Positions 51,146 through 64,000 of a stretch of DNA of 64,000 nucleotides are shown here, in pieces; position 1 is the stretch's first letter; the number at the start of each line of letters is the position of its first letter. Source of the stretch: Annona cherimola. Taxonomy: Eukaryota; Streptophyta; Magnoliopsida; Magnoliales; Annonaceae. Location: the NCBI GenBank assembly GCA_030490835.1, contig CM059971.1:124776564-124840563 (forward strand), read 5' to 3'. The notes beneath the pieces were generated by a model. The model was given only the letters and a program-made list of their open reading frames with translations, ran no database searches and was not told the DNA's origin. A program made the position numbers and the translations under genes.

Positions 51146-53576
51146 CCGCGTGGCAACTGCCTCAACCCAGTAAGTTGCACAATACAAAATGAAAAATGTA
51201 ACGACGCACGTGGTGGGCGACGAAGACAAGACTTCGGCAGTTTGAGGGAAACGACTGAAGGCTGCGAGTTTGGAATTGGTTTTGAACAGCGGCAGCTGGC
51301 GCAAAGTTTTACCAGAGCCTCAGACGCGGGAAAGATAAGATGTGTCACTTTACGACAATTTATATAATAAAAGGAAAATATTTCTACACGACGTATTAAA
51401 TTAAAATTTCTTATATAAAATCATCATTTTATCTTGTCATAATGTTTTAGTTAGATTAAAATCAATAGTAGTATCTACTTCATTTTCTGTGTAGAAACTA
51501 TTAAATTATGATTGCTATGATTTATTTGAATTTTTAACGAAGATGGTGGAAAAATTTTTAAATCGCTGTGGTTTACCCAAATATTAAATAGAGATGATCA
51601 ATTAATTTTGGACATTATTGAACATATAAAAGTAAACAAAAAAATTACATAGTACTGCAAGACAATCGAATTGATTATTTAAGTTCCCAAATGAAATCTA
51701 ATAAATCATAAAAGGATCCTCTATCAGTGTAATACAGGGTATACTGTAATCCTACGAATTGGGCCTATTTTGTTGGTGAAATAAAAAATCAACCGTCTAC
51801 GTTGTTCAACATCGTTAATTATCCAAAATCATTTTAATGAGGTACGCGGGGGGATGGGATTGGATTAGATGAGAATGTAATAAGATTAACGTAAGATGAA
51901 AAAGTGGTATTATGTGTTTAAAATAAGAAAAGTTGTATAAAAAATTAAAAAATAGGATATTATTTTTTAATAATGTGATAAATGTTTTTACAAACGAAAA
52001 TTTTCATCATATCCTTATCTCATTCTCATCCAATTTAAGTTTTTTTTTTTTATTTCTTTGTATTTATAACCCAATTCAAGTATATAATGCCAATCTTTTA
52101 ATGAATACATTGCTCTTAAAAACCCGCATTAAGGTGAGACTCTTTGCCTGCTATGCTAATCACGAGTGGCACTCATCCCATTCAAGGTATGAACATGTGT
52201 AGATTTTAAAAATATTTAAATTTGTTCATAGATGCATCAAAATATAATAATACATTGCGAAATAATCTATTCAAATTAAATATAAATGACTTTCTTGCAC
52301 GTTTAAAATATTAAAAGGTAGCTTTGAAATAAATATACAAATCCCACAATTTTTTACATTCATTTTACACTTTTCTTAAACGTGGGGCCATTCTTTTGTT
52401 CGGATAAAATTTGGAGTCTAACTAACACAACGATTCTATTTGTAACACCCAAGTGAATTTCACGTCATGATTTTTTGATGGGCACGTATTTTTACAGTCA
52501 CCTCAATATATATTACAATCTGGCTCTTTAAGACATTCTTACAAAATTCCTTTGAAAGTTCAATCAAATATTCCTAATTTTTTTTACATTAATTTTTCTT
52601 GCAATATCAATAGGACACTGCAATACATAAATAGAAAGATGTGCTTTCTCTTGCCACTGTTCGAACCGTGGTCATCCAGCGAAAGGAGCACAATCACGTA
52701 CTTGGGTGCAATGGCAATTTCACATCATGGTTGAGATAGGCCAAAATAGATCAACTACACCGGGGAAATTTGCATCATAAACTCTAGCTTATTAGACCCT
52801 GTGAAGTTTCGGTCTTTATGTTAGCTTATTAGACCCTGTGAAGTTTCGGTCTTTATGTTTTAAATTCTCACTCCTAATCGCGTTAAAAAAATTATTAAAC
52901 TCATGTGTAATGTCGAAAATACTTTTATATTTGTATGAAAAGCAAGATAATCATGGCGAAAAATCAACACCAACTTCCTAAATGTCATCACCTCCTTAAA
53001 ATCGAAACACTCTGTTACACAAATAATATTGGTTATTAGTCATGACCGTTTTACTTTTCGTATAGATGTAAGTGTATTTTCGATATTATATATGAGTTTA
53101 ATAATATTTTTTTAACATCGTTAGGGGTGAAAGTTTAAAATACAAAAACTAAAACTTAACATAATCTAATATACTAATAAGCAAACTTCGGAATACAAAA
53201 TGTTAATCTCAAAATTAAAATATTTATGACTCAAATTCTCCCCTACACGAAAAACTATATTCTAACTTGGTTCCATAAGGACCCAACTGTAAAATTGAGA
53301 ACCAATTTAGGGTGTGTTTGGGAATAGATAAAACTTTCGATAAAAAGTTATAGAGAGTAGAAGTTGTCAAATAATGTAATATGATAGGGGTAATGATGAA
53401 GAGTAAATAAGATAAAGTTAAAATAAATAGGTTAGTTGTGTGGGTTGTTGTGTAGAAATGATTGAAAAGTAGGATAATTGTATAGAAAAATATAAAAAAA
53501 TAATTAAAAAATAAGATATTTATGAAAAGTAAAAAATTTTAAATTAAAAAATTTTAACTTAGAAAATTTTTACCCA
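51146..53576. other. Gene-free DNA
   Basis: 51160-51345 is G+C-richer and looks like a promoter or exon relic, but no product is recognisable. The rest is AT-rich. 53308-53576 is a family C MITE start (gggtgtgtttggga). Confidence 0.45.
52785..52858. repeat. Perfect 37-bp tandem duplication
   Basis: The unit beginning TAGCTTATTAGACCCTGTGA occurs twice in direct succession without mismatch, which points to a very recent duplication or slippage event. Confidence 0.95.
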
Positions 53577-53585
53577 TTTTAAAAC

Positions 53586-53985
53586 GGAGCGCAATTCAGT
53601 GCACCCGGGTGCATTCAGCCTCAACGCACCCGGGTGCACTGCACCTATTTTTTTTTGAAATTTTTTTCATGAAGCTGTTAATATAGGTTTATTTAACATA
53701 TCTATCAATTTTTACTATTTTTGGAGATTTTTAGATTTTTTTTTAGATTTTTAAAAATCAGTGGCATTTTTCGTAATTTTAAATTACCTAAAATGCCACT
53801 GATTTTTAAAAATCTAAAAAAAATATCTAAAAGTCTCCAAAAATAGTAAAAATTGATACATATGTTAAATAAACCTAGATTAACCATTGTATATAAAAAT
53901 TTTCAAAAAAAAATAAAAAAAAATAGGTGCGGTGCACCCGGGTGCGTTGAGGCTGAATGCACCCGGGTGCACTGAATTGCGCTCC
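53586..53985. mobile_element. Family A MITE, near-perfect 400-bp hairpin
   Basis: The ends are GGAGCGCAATTCAGTGCACC and its exact inverse. Flanks are identical 9-mers, TTTTAAAAC at 53577-53585 and 53986-53994. Two GCACCCGGGTGC palindromes lie near each end, and the two arms of about 190 bases are almost exact inverse copies. The 9-bp duplication points to a Mutator-type transposase in trans. This is the best-preserved member of the family. Confidence 0.93.
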
Positions 53986-54523
53986 TTTTAAAACACACCC
54001 GGGTAGAAGTTAGTGCCCTGCAAGGAACGCAAATCAACGTCTTGCGAAGATGTCAGTGAATGTGACTCTTCATCCTTCTGCTCGGACGGCAGGGACAATA
54101 ACGAGCTGCTGCAGGTGCTCTTGAGGACGAGTCACAAATAAATGCCGGAGAACGAGTTCCAATCAAACCCCTTCCTTGCTCTGAAGGCACAATGTCCAAT
54201 GAAAACAATAATAATTTTCGGAAGAATTTCTGTCCAGCCCATAATCGTTGCCCATAAATTTTCATGTACCCGCGACAATTATTTTAATTTTTTTTAATCT
54301 ATACTGTTAACACAATTATTATCAATTCCATTGAAAAGATAATTTGCTCTTTTAAAAATTTTCTAATTGAAATAATTCATAATTCTTAAATGATTTAATA
54401 TCATATATTTAACATTTAACGTTCAATTGTTTCAATTAAAAATTTTAAATATGCAAAATTATCTTTTCGATATAATAAACAATGATGGTATTGACGGCAG
54501 AGGCATAAGAATAATTATAGTAA

Positions 54524-54653
54524 AATGTTACGAGTGTAGAATAAATTTATAAAATGTTATACATATATAAAGAATTATGGGCTGGAGAAATGTTAGGAGT
54601 GTAGAATAAATTTATAAAATGTTATACATATATAAAGAATTATTAGCTGGAGA
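54524..54653. repeat. 65-bp tandem duplication
   Basis: Two direct copies, 54524-54588 and 54589-54653, containing gagtgtagaataaatttata, differ at only a few bases. Confidence 0.9.
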
Positions 54654-55046
54654 GGAATTTTCTCATGATTTTCAATAATAGAAAAATAGAATAATAATTT
54701 TGAGCAATTTTGTGATTTTTTTGTTGCCTCTTTTAGTTTTCGAATTAAAATTATTTTTAGTCTTATAAAATTATTAAAATACTAGCTAATGCGAGATACT
54801 TAAGCTACAGAAAAATATAAATGTTTGGGGAACAAACGTAGTGTTCGAGGAAGACGGGTGGCTATTTCTGCAATTGGATGGAGGGAAATATTCGAGCACG
54901 ATGCCATCTTTTGGAATTTTCCAAAAGACCTCCCACGTGTCTAGCGTGGGCCGCAGACAATTAGAGTCCCCGTCCACCTTTACCGACCCTTTTAACTGCT
55001 GCTCTGCGGCGCGTCTTCACCATTTTTTGTTTATCGTATTTACAAT

Positions 55047-55465
55047 GGTAATTTGTAAATATATCCGCTTTATTTGATTAAAATTGTAAATATATTCACA
55101 TAATTTCAGAAATTATAGATAACACCACATAGTGTAACCATAGTTATAAATAACTCCCGCACTATCATGACGCTATTACTGTATTATTATGGTATGGAGG
55201 TTATTTACAATTATAGTTAAAACTGTGTGGGGGTTATTTGTAAAAATTAAATATATTACTTAATTTCTGAAATTGCAAATACACCCACATAGTTTAAATA
55301 TTTTTGCAAATATAACCACGTCATGATGGTGTCATAACATTGTTGGGTTATTTGCAATTTTGGTTAAATTATGTGGAGTTATTTATAATTTCTAAAACTA
55401 TATGCGTATATTTATAATTTTGATCAAACTAAGTGGGAATATTTGCGAATTATCCTATTTACCAC
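55047..55465. mobile_element. Family D foldback element
   Basis: It is built of degenerate units around gcaaatatacccacatagttt and their inverse, arranged symmetrically. It is comparable with the clearer copy at 33966 and with copies near 48960, 58995 and 60672. The ends are not sharply defined. Confidence 0.5.
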
Positions 55466-57448
55466 TAAACGAAGCATATATATTTTTAAGTTACTAAAAG
55501 AGTATATATTTTTAATTTTTCATTTAAGAGTTGTGTTTGTTCGTAATCAAAAATTTTTAAATTAAAATCTTTCACTCTCCATAATTATTCTATTTTTTAA
55601 TTATTTCTTAACATATTTCTACATAATTATTCTACTTTTCAATTATTTCTACGTAATTACTCATATACTTAACTTATCTATTTTATTTTTATTCTCATAA
55701 CTTCTCATTATTACTCCTATTCATATCGCATCATTTTCTTTCATTTTAAAAAAATTTTATTCAAAAGTTTTATCATATATTCAAATACACTCCAAAAGTA
55801 TAAATATAGTAATATTACTAATAGAATAGCTACGAATACATTATCCCGGGGTGCAAGGCAGCGACAACAACAATGAAAATTTTTAACTTCAGGGGTGCAC
55901 AATGTCGGTACTCGCTTTGACTTCTCATGCTAATACAGAAATCTTTGCCCCCACACCATGCATTGTATGTCTCCACCTTCAAAATCACAATTGAGTGCCC
56001 TGGCTAACTACGCATTTAAGACATAGATTGTCACTGTGGGACAGTTCATGACTGTAAATGGATCCTAACAAAAATAGTATGCCACTTTCAGTCATGAACT
56101 ATTGTAATTCGCATGACGACAGTTCATGGACGAATGTAATCTGGGTCTGCTAACCAGGTCCCGTTCGGTGAAACCCGTTTTTCCGCCAAAATTTCATAGT
56201 AAACTTTTGGACAGGGTACACCTTGATAAAAACTGGTGATATTATTTTATTCCGTTTTTTATCCTGTGACCAAAATTATTTTGATTGGAATCTTGAGTAT
56301 ATTATACTTACTTAAAAATATATAATTATGTATAAATTATGAGCGAATAATCTACATTAAAATCTTATAATAATTTCTAAAATTATTTATCTATGTAAGA
56401 AGAATATTTTAAACAATTTACATGTTGACATGCCTGCTTTGAAAATAATATATAAATTAAACAATTTGATAATACTTCTTTATATTTTTTAAATAGTGGC
56501 AGTACACTTTTTCGATTTGGAAGATGCTTGATTTCATAGTAAGAAAATGAATGGGCTACGCTTTGGTATTATGTAAAAAAAAAATGAGGTAAAAATTTGT
56601 GGATAAAATTTTCTTAAAATTGAGAAATTTATATGATGTGATAATCATAATAATTATGAATAAAGAAATAAAATTAACATAAATATATTAGTTATATGAA
56701 AAATGTGAAAAAAATGATTGAAAATATAATTATAAGTGCTCCACTTCTATGCAACCAAGTTACATTGAAGCAATCCTATGTAAACCCTTTAAATTGTAAG
56801 ATATTAATTATGATTTAAAATTCAATCCATTCATTATATTTTACATCACTTGTTTATCTAATAGACCAAGTTTCATCTAAATCACTTGTTTATCAAGTAT
56901 GTATTAGCATGCAATAATATTTTATAGACTTATTTATCCACATTATAGTGATATTTTAAATTATTTAGATGTTGAAAAAAACTTTAAAATTAATATTTTA
57001 GCATTAAACTATTTTATTACGTTGATTTTATATATTTATAGATGAGACTCATACACAGTAAAATTGAAAAAATAAAAAGATTTCTAAGATACTATAAATG
57101 ATGTTAAATACAATGTATAGAGTGGAATTTTCAAACTATCAAGATTTTAAAAATGAATAAAGTTACGTAGAAAAAAAGTTTCATAAAATCAATACAGAAA
57201 ATGTAATGAATGAAAATAAAACAACTGAATGCCACATCATATCAAAAGGAATGTACAAGGTTGAAAAAAAAAATTCAGATTACGTAATGTCTAGCAAAGA
57301 AGAAAAAAAAATCTTTTAATTCTTTTTACATTTTTTTCATACAATTACTCTATCTATTTAAAATTTATTCTCTTCTTCGTAATTATTATCCTTATCATAT
57401 CTCATCATTACACTATTTTTAAAAAAAATCACCAAAATTCTTTAGCTC

Positions 57449-58137
57449 TGTAACGCCCCAGGCCTAACAGTAAGGTATTATCCGCTTTGGGCCTCGGCCC
57501 GCACGGTTTTACCCCTTTGAGTTCACGTGCATCCCGTCCTTCCCCAAAAGGCGCCTCACTGAGGTACCTAGCGGCATCCACTTATAGCCCAGGCTCTCCC
57601 CCTCATCCTAACCGATGTGGGATATCACATTCACCCCCCCTTGGGGCTCCAGCGTCCCCGCTGGACACAATCGGCCGGAGGTCGGGAGTCGGCTTTGATA
57701 CCATTTGTAACGCCCCAGGCCTAACAGTAAGGTATTGTCCGCTTTGGGCCTCGGCCCGCACGGTTTTGCCCTTCTGAGTACCCTGAATGTACCCTAAAAG
57801 GCGCCTCACTGAGATACCTGACGGCTTCCACTTATAACCCAGGCTCCCCCCCTCATCCTAGCCGATGTGGGATATCACATTCACCCCCCCTTGGGGCTCC
57901 AGCGTCCCCGCTGGACACCATCGGCCGGAGGTCGGGAGTCGGCTCTGATACCATTTTGTAACGCCCCAGGCCTAACAGTAAGGTATTGTCCGCTTTGGGC
58001 CTCTGCCCGCACGGTTTTGCCCCTTTGAGTTCACGTGCATCCCGTCCTTCCCCAAAAGGCGCCTCACTGAGGTACCTAGCGGCATCCACTTATAGCCCAG
58101 GCTCTCCCCCTCATCCTAACCGATGTGGGATATCACA
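57449..58137 (-). mobile_element. Three-LTR tandem TRIM retroelement
   Basis: Minus-strand reading: LTR (58137-57957), internal (57956-57880), LTR (57879-57706), internal (57705-57630), LTR (57629-57449). LTRs start TGTGATATCCCACATCGG and end CGTTACA. Each internal part is only about 76 bases, with a primer-binding site TGGTATCAGAGCC (initiator tRNA-Met type; TGGTATCAAAGCC in the second) and a polypurine tract AAGGGGGGG before the next LTR. There are no genes. The outermost flanks are the identical 5-mer AGCTC (57444-57448 and 58138-58142), so the array behaves as one insertion. Confidence 0.93.
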
Positions 58138-58142
58138 AGCTC

Positions 58143-61100
58143 TTACCAACCACAACCATTAAATGGAGCCTAAATATGGACTAGATCTCCAATCTCCCAC
58201 TATTATTTTGATGGGCATCCGAATCAACCATTAACTGGAGCCTAGATATGGACTCGATCTCTAATCAATAGTTTCCCACTATTATTTTGGTGGGCATCCG
58301 AATCAAAACCCATTAAAACCAACGTTGTAAAAACCTAAATAGTTTTGTCAATAAAAACCGAAATAGTTCTAATATTTGGTTTAGGTTTGACGGGTTTAAC
58401 CGTTGTTTCAAACCAATTTAAGCCGATAATATTAATATAACATTATAATTTTATAAATTAACATTATTTTATTAAAACTAAACTACCTAGTCAAAGTACA
58501 ACATTTTTTTTATTTTTATAGCAACTTCCATATATACCCACAAATTTTCAAAAAATTTAAATATACCCATATATTTTGCCTAACATTCATTTATACCATG
58601 CTATTAGTCTTGGTATTAGATATTTTGCCTAAAACCTACCAATGTATTTTTCTAGTGAAATGATGAATATGCCAAGCACGGATTATAATTCTATAAATTC
58701 ACATTCTAATCAACTTTTTATACTTTTACGGTAATAGAATTATACTATTCAAATGTAAATTTTTAATGTTGAACAAAACAACTCACAGTTATATTTTGGC
58801 TTGGTTATATTCGTTATTTCACGGGAGAGCTAATAGCTCTTTTAATAGATACTACGTACATGAATATAAATAAAATTTTAGGTAAAATACATTAGTATAT
58901 TTGAAAATTTTGAAAGTTAGTAAGTATGAGCGGAATTAAAAATAAAATTTTGTTAGAATATGTAGAATTTGTCATATTTTTAACTGAAAATATATAGGAT
59001 AATTTACAAATATACCAACATAATTTGAACATAATCACAACGATACCCACTTAGCTTTAGAAATTGCAAATAATTCCTAAATAGTTTATCCATAATTGCA
59101 AATATACTTACATTGTCATAGTGTCGTCATGCCTTAATCACTATGTCATTACAATATGAGTATATTTGTCTATCTGAGTATATTTACAAATACTAAATAT
59201 AATATAAAATTTTTGCAAATATAGCCACGTTATGGATACATTTGCAAATATACTAACATAATTTATCTATATAAATATATGGTTGCTACAATGGCACTAG
59301 GGCGGCGCTGTGAAAATTTTAGTATATTTGTAATTATTATCAAATTATGTAAGAGTTATTTAAAATTTCTAAAACTAAATAGGCATATTTGCAATTATGA
59401 TAAAATTATGTGGATATATTTACAAACTACTCAAATATAGAGGACATTTGGTAAATGATGGGAGTGTGGTGGCATGGAAAATGTCCCATCATCAATATTT
59501 TCTCACTAATCATTTATTCATTTAATAACTCAATTTTTTCAATTTTATCCTTATATTTTAATTTTTTTATAATTATCCTCTAACAATCATGTTTAGTCTT
59601 AATTTGATTTAAATGAAAATTTTTTAGATAAATAATGTTAAATATAATGAATAAATTGAACTTTACGTCAATCATTAATATCTTAAAAAATCGAGTGAGT
59701 TACATATTGAGAGCCCAATTTTATAAACCTGACGTAGACCATTTAAATGGTTCAGGGTTGAATGGTTGATTCCGGTTTTTAAAACAACCCAAATATTGGT
59801 TTTCTTTTGGAATTGTGAAACCAGGTCTGACTTGCAAATGGGGGCTGTGGAAGCCTTTAGAGGCAATGTCTAATTTCTACGCGATTTCCATGTTTGTCAT
59901 CCTTGATTAATCTGTTTGATTCTTTGCCCTCAAAACTTGAAAATCGTGCATTAGAAGTTTTACAGGCAATGTACAAATATGGGGGGAAAACAATGACTTT
60001 ATGAATGTTTGCATAACTTATATATTTCTACTGATGATGATCATTTTAGCTAAACTCGATCATACTGATAAATCGGCTTGATAATTCAAAATTTATCAAA
60101 CTTTATTTATAAAAACTCATTAAAAAATTTTCATCTAAACTATATTTATAATTTCAACGCATTTTTCAGCCTAGGCAAAATGGTTCAAACTTATGAGCTA
60201 GTTAATGGTTGAATGATGGGGAAGTAACACCTCCCTAATATGGATAATCTATTGGTAGTTGATTCCACACTTTCTTCGTTCGCCAATGACGTGCCAGAGA
60301 AAAAAAAAAAAAAAAAAAGGTAGACATGTAAGCATTGTCGGAGTTGATCGACTCATCACCTCGATTCTTATATCTAATTTTGTTCACTCACCGTGATTTT
60401 AAATTCAATTGTCAACCACTCCAGAATCCTTTCATACGATGAGTAAAAAGATCTTTCTACAATTTAAAAGCTAATGTACTATGCATCTAGAATAACAATT
60501 TTATTTATTTTTCCCATCATTACTGCACATTAATAGGTTAAATTATTATACTTAACATTTTTCAGGTTCTTCTATATTTCTTTTGGGTATTTTTCATCCA
60601 CCTAGTCACCCATCCGACGTTCACGCCTGAAATTTTACGTTGCTTTGACATACAAGCTATCTTTTTCGGTGATTTGCAAATGCAGTACTTAGTTTGATTA
60701 AAATTGTAAATATATCATACACTTTTAGAAATTATAAATAATTTTCATATAGTTTAATCATAATTGCAAAAGTGTGAATGTTGTTATGGTGCCGTTATAG
60801 CATAAGTACATTTGCAATTATAGTTAAACTTTATAAGAGTTATTTGTGACCTTGAAAACCACTTGAGTATACTTGCAATTATAATCAAATTATATAAATA
60901 TACTTGCAAATTACTCTTTTTTATCTCCATCTTGTGGACAGCAATAAATGAGCGGATAGGATTTTCACACTTTGGGAAAGGTTACCCGTATGAGGCATGT
61001 GAGTATGATGGTACAAGTGTAATTAAGCGCTATGAGTTTGGTAGTCAGTGGTCTAATTAATGGTAGAGATGGTATAACTATCACAGTTCAATGTAAATAA

Positions 61101-61428
61101 AACAAAAGTTTATTGGAAATATACAAGTAACTAAAAAAGGATTCATAGAGATATTTATGCAATATATTGGCATCCAAATAGTGGAGGGTGTGGTATAACT
61201 TTAAGATATAAGTTGTTTACTTAAGAACTTTTATTTTTTAATTTGTTTATGGTATAGATATTTATACAATATATTGGCATTCAAATAGCCGAGGCTATGA
61301 TATAATTTTAAGATATAAGCTATTTAGTTGGAAATAAAAAAGAGAGAGAAGAAAAGATATAAGCTGTTAGAACCTTTATTTTTTATTTTTTTAGAAATAG
61401 TATTGATTTTTTTAATTCATTTATGATA
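58143..61428. other. Gene-free AT-rich DNA with family D repeats
   Basis: Family D-like arrays lie at about 58515-58990, 58995-59440 and 60672-60915. There is an A-run near 60299-60318. Short open frames show no family similarity. Confidence 0.45.
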
Positions 61429-61437
61429 TAGATACTT

Positions 61438-61775
61438 GGGATCTGATCCAGTGCACCCGAGTGCATTAACCCATTTTTTTTATTTTTTTTTTAAAAATTT
61501 ATACAAGTGTTAATCTAAGTGTATTTAACATGTGTATCAATTTTTACCATTTTTGGAGTATTTCCTAAAATGGTAAAAATGGCATTGATTTTTAAAAATA
61601 AAAAATAAATATCTAAAATACTCCAAAAATGGTAAAAATTGATGCACTGTTAAATATACTTAGATTAACACTTGTATTAAAAAAAATTAAAAAAAATTAA
61701 AAATAAGTTAATATGACTTTAGTGCACCCGGGTGCACTGGAGCTAAGTACACCTAGGTGCACATGATTGGATCTC
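61438..61775. mobile_element. Family A MITE (338 bp)
   Basis: It starts GGGATCTGATCCAGTGCACC and ends TGATTGGATCTC. Flanks are identical 9-mers, TAGATACTT at 61429-61437 and 61776-61784. The family core ttgatttttaaaaataaaaaataaa is present, and a GCACCCGGGTGC palindrome is kept at the right end. Confidence 0.9.
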
Positions 61776-61784
61776 TAGATACTT

Positions 61785-63539
61785 TTACAATATATCGGCA
61801 TCCAAAAAGCGGAGGCTATGATATAACTTTAAAGGTCGGTTTAGAGCTAGAACGAGATGAAGATGAGATTAGGATAAAATGAAATCTTCCGTTTTTTCCT
61901 AAATACTTTGTACATTTCCAAAAAATAACACCTTTTCCCATTCCTACTGCATTATTTTCATCTATCCTTATCCAATCTAAGTTCTCCACAACTCCTTATG
62001 ATATAAATTGTTTGCTCAAGAACCTTTATTTTTTTAATTTGTTTATGATACAATTAATTTATGGCCTATTTAAGATGAAAAAATCATCTTGTTAGCTTGG
62101 GCTATCTTGAAAACTCAATTAAAATACTTTTTTTATTTTTCTTCATACACATATTTATCTAAGTGTATTTAACATATATACCAAATTTTACTATTTTTAT
62201 ACATGTGTATATAAATTAAAAGAGAAATGATCTTGTTAGTTCGGGCTAGGCAAATGCATCACTTAACTCAGCTTAAAAAATATGTTTACAATATTTTTTA
62301 CTTTTTTCTTCATATATTTAATTATCTAAGTATATTTAACCTATAATCCAAGTTTTACCATTTTTGGATATGTATATATTTTTTAAGATTTTTAGACATC
62401 TACGTATATATATATATTTAAAATATTCTTATCTTTAAAAAATATATACACATACTCAAAAATGGTAAAACTAGATTTATATATTAAATACACTTACATA
62501 ATCAGGCATACAAAGAAAAAAGCAAAAACGAATGTTGTAAATGAATTTTGTGAAGATGGTTAAATAAGTCATTTACTAAGCCCAACTAATAAGAATGCTT
62601 CTCAAATTAAAATAGCTAAAATACTCTTATGTTTAACAAACTCAAAAAAATAAATACACATATTGAAAAATGGTAAAAAAAAATACACTTATTCAAGCAC
62701 GCACACGCACACTTTTTTTTTTATTATTCTATCAAAAAGTTTACTTACAACTCAATTAATCATTCTAACTAATATCTTCGATTTTTGTTCAGTGAATAAT
62801 ACTTATATATATTTGCAGGAGACAACTCTCTTAGCAAGCAAATAGGAAACAATTATTCTCCCAGATCAAACTTAAGACTAATTAACACCGAGCCGAGACT
62901 GAACACCAGCTACGCTTTGGCTCCACTCCCTTTTGTTGGTATTATTCGCTTTGTATGGAAATGGTTCCGTCGGGCGTTTGAAGCTCTTTCAATGAACGCA
63001 GCAGCCTCGTTGGAAACAATAGCCACATGCCAGCTGCAAATTTCCCTTGCAGAACTCTTTTATTCCAATTTCTGGTTTTTTTTTTTTTTGAAAAAATAAC
63101 CACGTAGACCTCGCTGTTCAGGCCTATCCAATGGAAATAAATTAGGGAATGGATAAAATAAAGGTAAAGCAAAGAAACTATAAAAAAAAAATAGATAAGA
63201 TAATTATGTGAAAATACATATAATGTTTTAGATTATTTAATAATCTAAAAACATATGTAACGTTAAGGTTGTTCCATTATAGTTTATTCATTAACATTAT
63301 TTAATTTTTATATTTTTATTGTACATGGTCAAAATTATATTTACACTTATAATCTATTACATGGGAAAAAATCTATTAACTTGATTGTTGTGAGAAGTGG
63401 GTTGCTACTAAAGCCATTCTTATTTTCTGCTTAACAAATAGAAATAAAAGTTTCTTTTACCATAACTTGAATAGCAAAGTAGCTGACTTAAGTGTATATA
63501 TTAGGGTAAAGAAGTCCAAACTTATATATATATATATAT
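61785..63539. other. Gene-free DNA
   Basis: AT-rich, with a slightly less AT-rich patch at 62820-63110 that has no recognisable coding sequence. Two similar stretches (62130-62200 and 62290-62360; tatttaac/taccatttttgga) look like worn family A arms. Confidence 0.4.
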
Positions 63540-63884
63540 GGGAAATGATCCAGTGCATGTGACTGCACCGTGCAGTCAATGCACTGTGGGCCCCACCTGA
63601 TCATTTCCCATAAATCCACCCCATCCATTGTATTTAGAATTGTTCACTTTATTACCATACCAATTTTCATCCAAATCCAACATGTGTGTAGTCTCCATCT
63701 TAAAATGGTGCAAAATCAACGTAATAAAATAGTTTAATGTAAATATCAAGTTTAAAGTAGTTTTTTCAACATCTAAACCGTCTAAAGTATGATTTATATA
63801 TGGATAAATGAGTGTATAAAGTTTCATTACAATCTAATATGTGTGGGGTCCATTTTACAGCAGTCCGACTGCACAGGATCGGTT

Positions 63885-63888
<4 letters not shown>
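63540..63888. mobile_element. Family B MITE, microsatellite-flanked, copy 2
   Basis: It starts GGGAAATGATCCAGTGCATG and ends ACAGGATCGGTTCCCT, an imperfect terminal repeat. It lies between (TA)n runs. It is the inverse-orientation partner of the copy at 33511-33850. Confidence 0.85.
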
Positions 63889-63965
<77 letters not shown>

Positions 63966-63970
63966 GAGAG
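63889..63970. repeat. Compound microsatellite (TA)n-(GATA)n-(GA)n
   Basis: TA repeats pass directly into a run of GATA units and then GA, at the right border of the family B MITE. Confidence 0.95.
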
Positions 63971-64000
63971 AATATTAAAGTAAAAAAGTTTAAAGTTTGA

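Larger units (their letters stand above)
53995..57443. other. Gene-free repeat-rich DNA
   Basis: 54000-54290 and 54785-55040 are less AT-rich, with short open frames of no known family. A family D array (about 55047-55465), a family C MITE (about 55525-55795) and a worn family B copy (about 56740-57060) follow. Confidence 0.45.

Noticed and set aside
57449..58137. CRISPR-like or satellite array
   Set aside because: The repeats are LTRs with a primer-binding site and polypurine tract, and the genome is a plant.

Overview
This window is nuclear DNA from a flowering plant (at least a seed plant). The genes have GT-AG introns and plastid transit peptides, the intergenic DNA is AT-rich, and it is packed with plant-type MITEs, hAT and Mutator-like elements and a TRIM retroelement. 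I cannot name the species. All exon models below were built by hand, by translating across splice sites and checking that phases close.

Layout. 2.5-6.5 kb (+): an epsilon-group 14-3-3 gene. 8.0-9.0 kb: a short hAT element. 9.2-13.2 kb (-): a complete six-exon nuclear murA (UDP-GlcNAc enolpyruvyl transferase) with a transit-peptide-like N-terminus and every catalytic residue, with a hairpin MITE in its immediate promoter. 15.7-22.2 kb and 25.7-28.8 kb (+): tandem paralogs of the plant FMN hydrolase/riboflavin kinase family, with intact HAD phosphatase motifs, a degenerate riboflavin-kinase motif, and two GC-AG introns at identical positions in each. 28.8-39.6 kb: gene-free, made of MITEs, foldback elements, a second hAT element and a tandem duplication. 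39.6-42.1 kb (-): a seven-exon plastid arogenate dehydrogenase. 42.4-44.0 kb: a hAT element carrying the first exon of a plastid-division FtsZ gene. 46.15-48.22 kb: a Pack-MULE with about 185-bp TIRs and a 10-bp target duplication, carrying an F-box (SKIP24-like) fragment, an ARM-repeat fragment and a third unidentified piece. 48-64 kb: only repeats, including a fourth hAT copy, a three-LTR TRIM array and several MITEs.

The host genes are not an operon. Three of the four functions touch the plastid: murA (peptidoglycan precursor), arogenate dehydrogenase (tyrosine) and the captured FtsZ exon (division). I treat that as coincidence of position. The most interesting points are the intact plant murA, the paired phosphatases that have lost the flavokinase signature, and two unrelated transposon types that each captured host gene pieces within 5 kb of each other.
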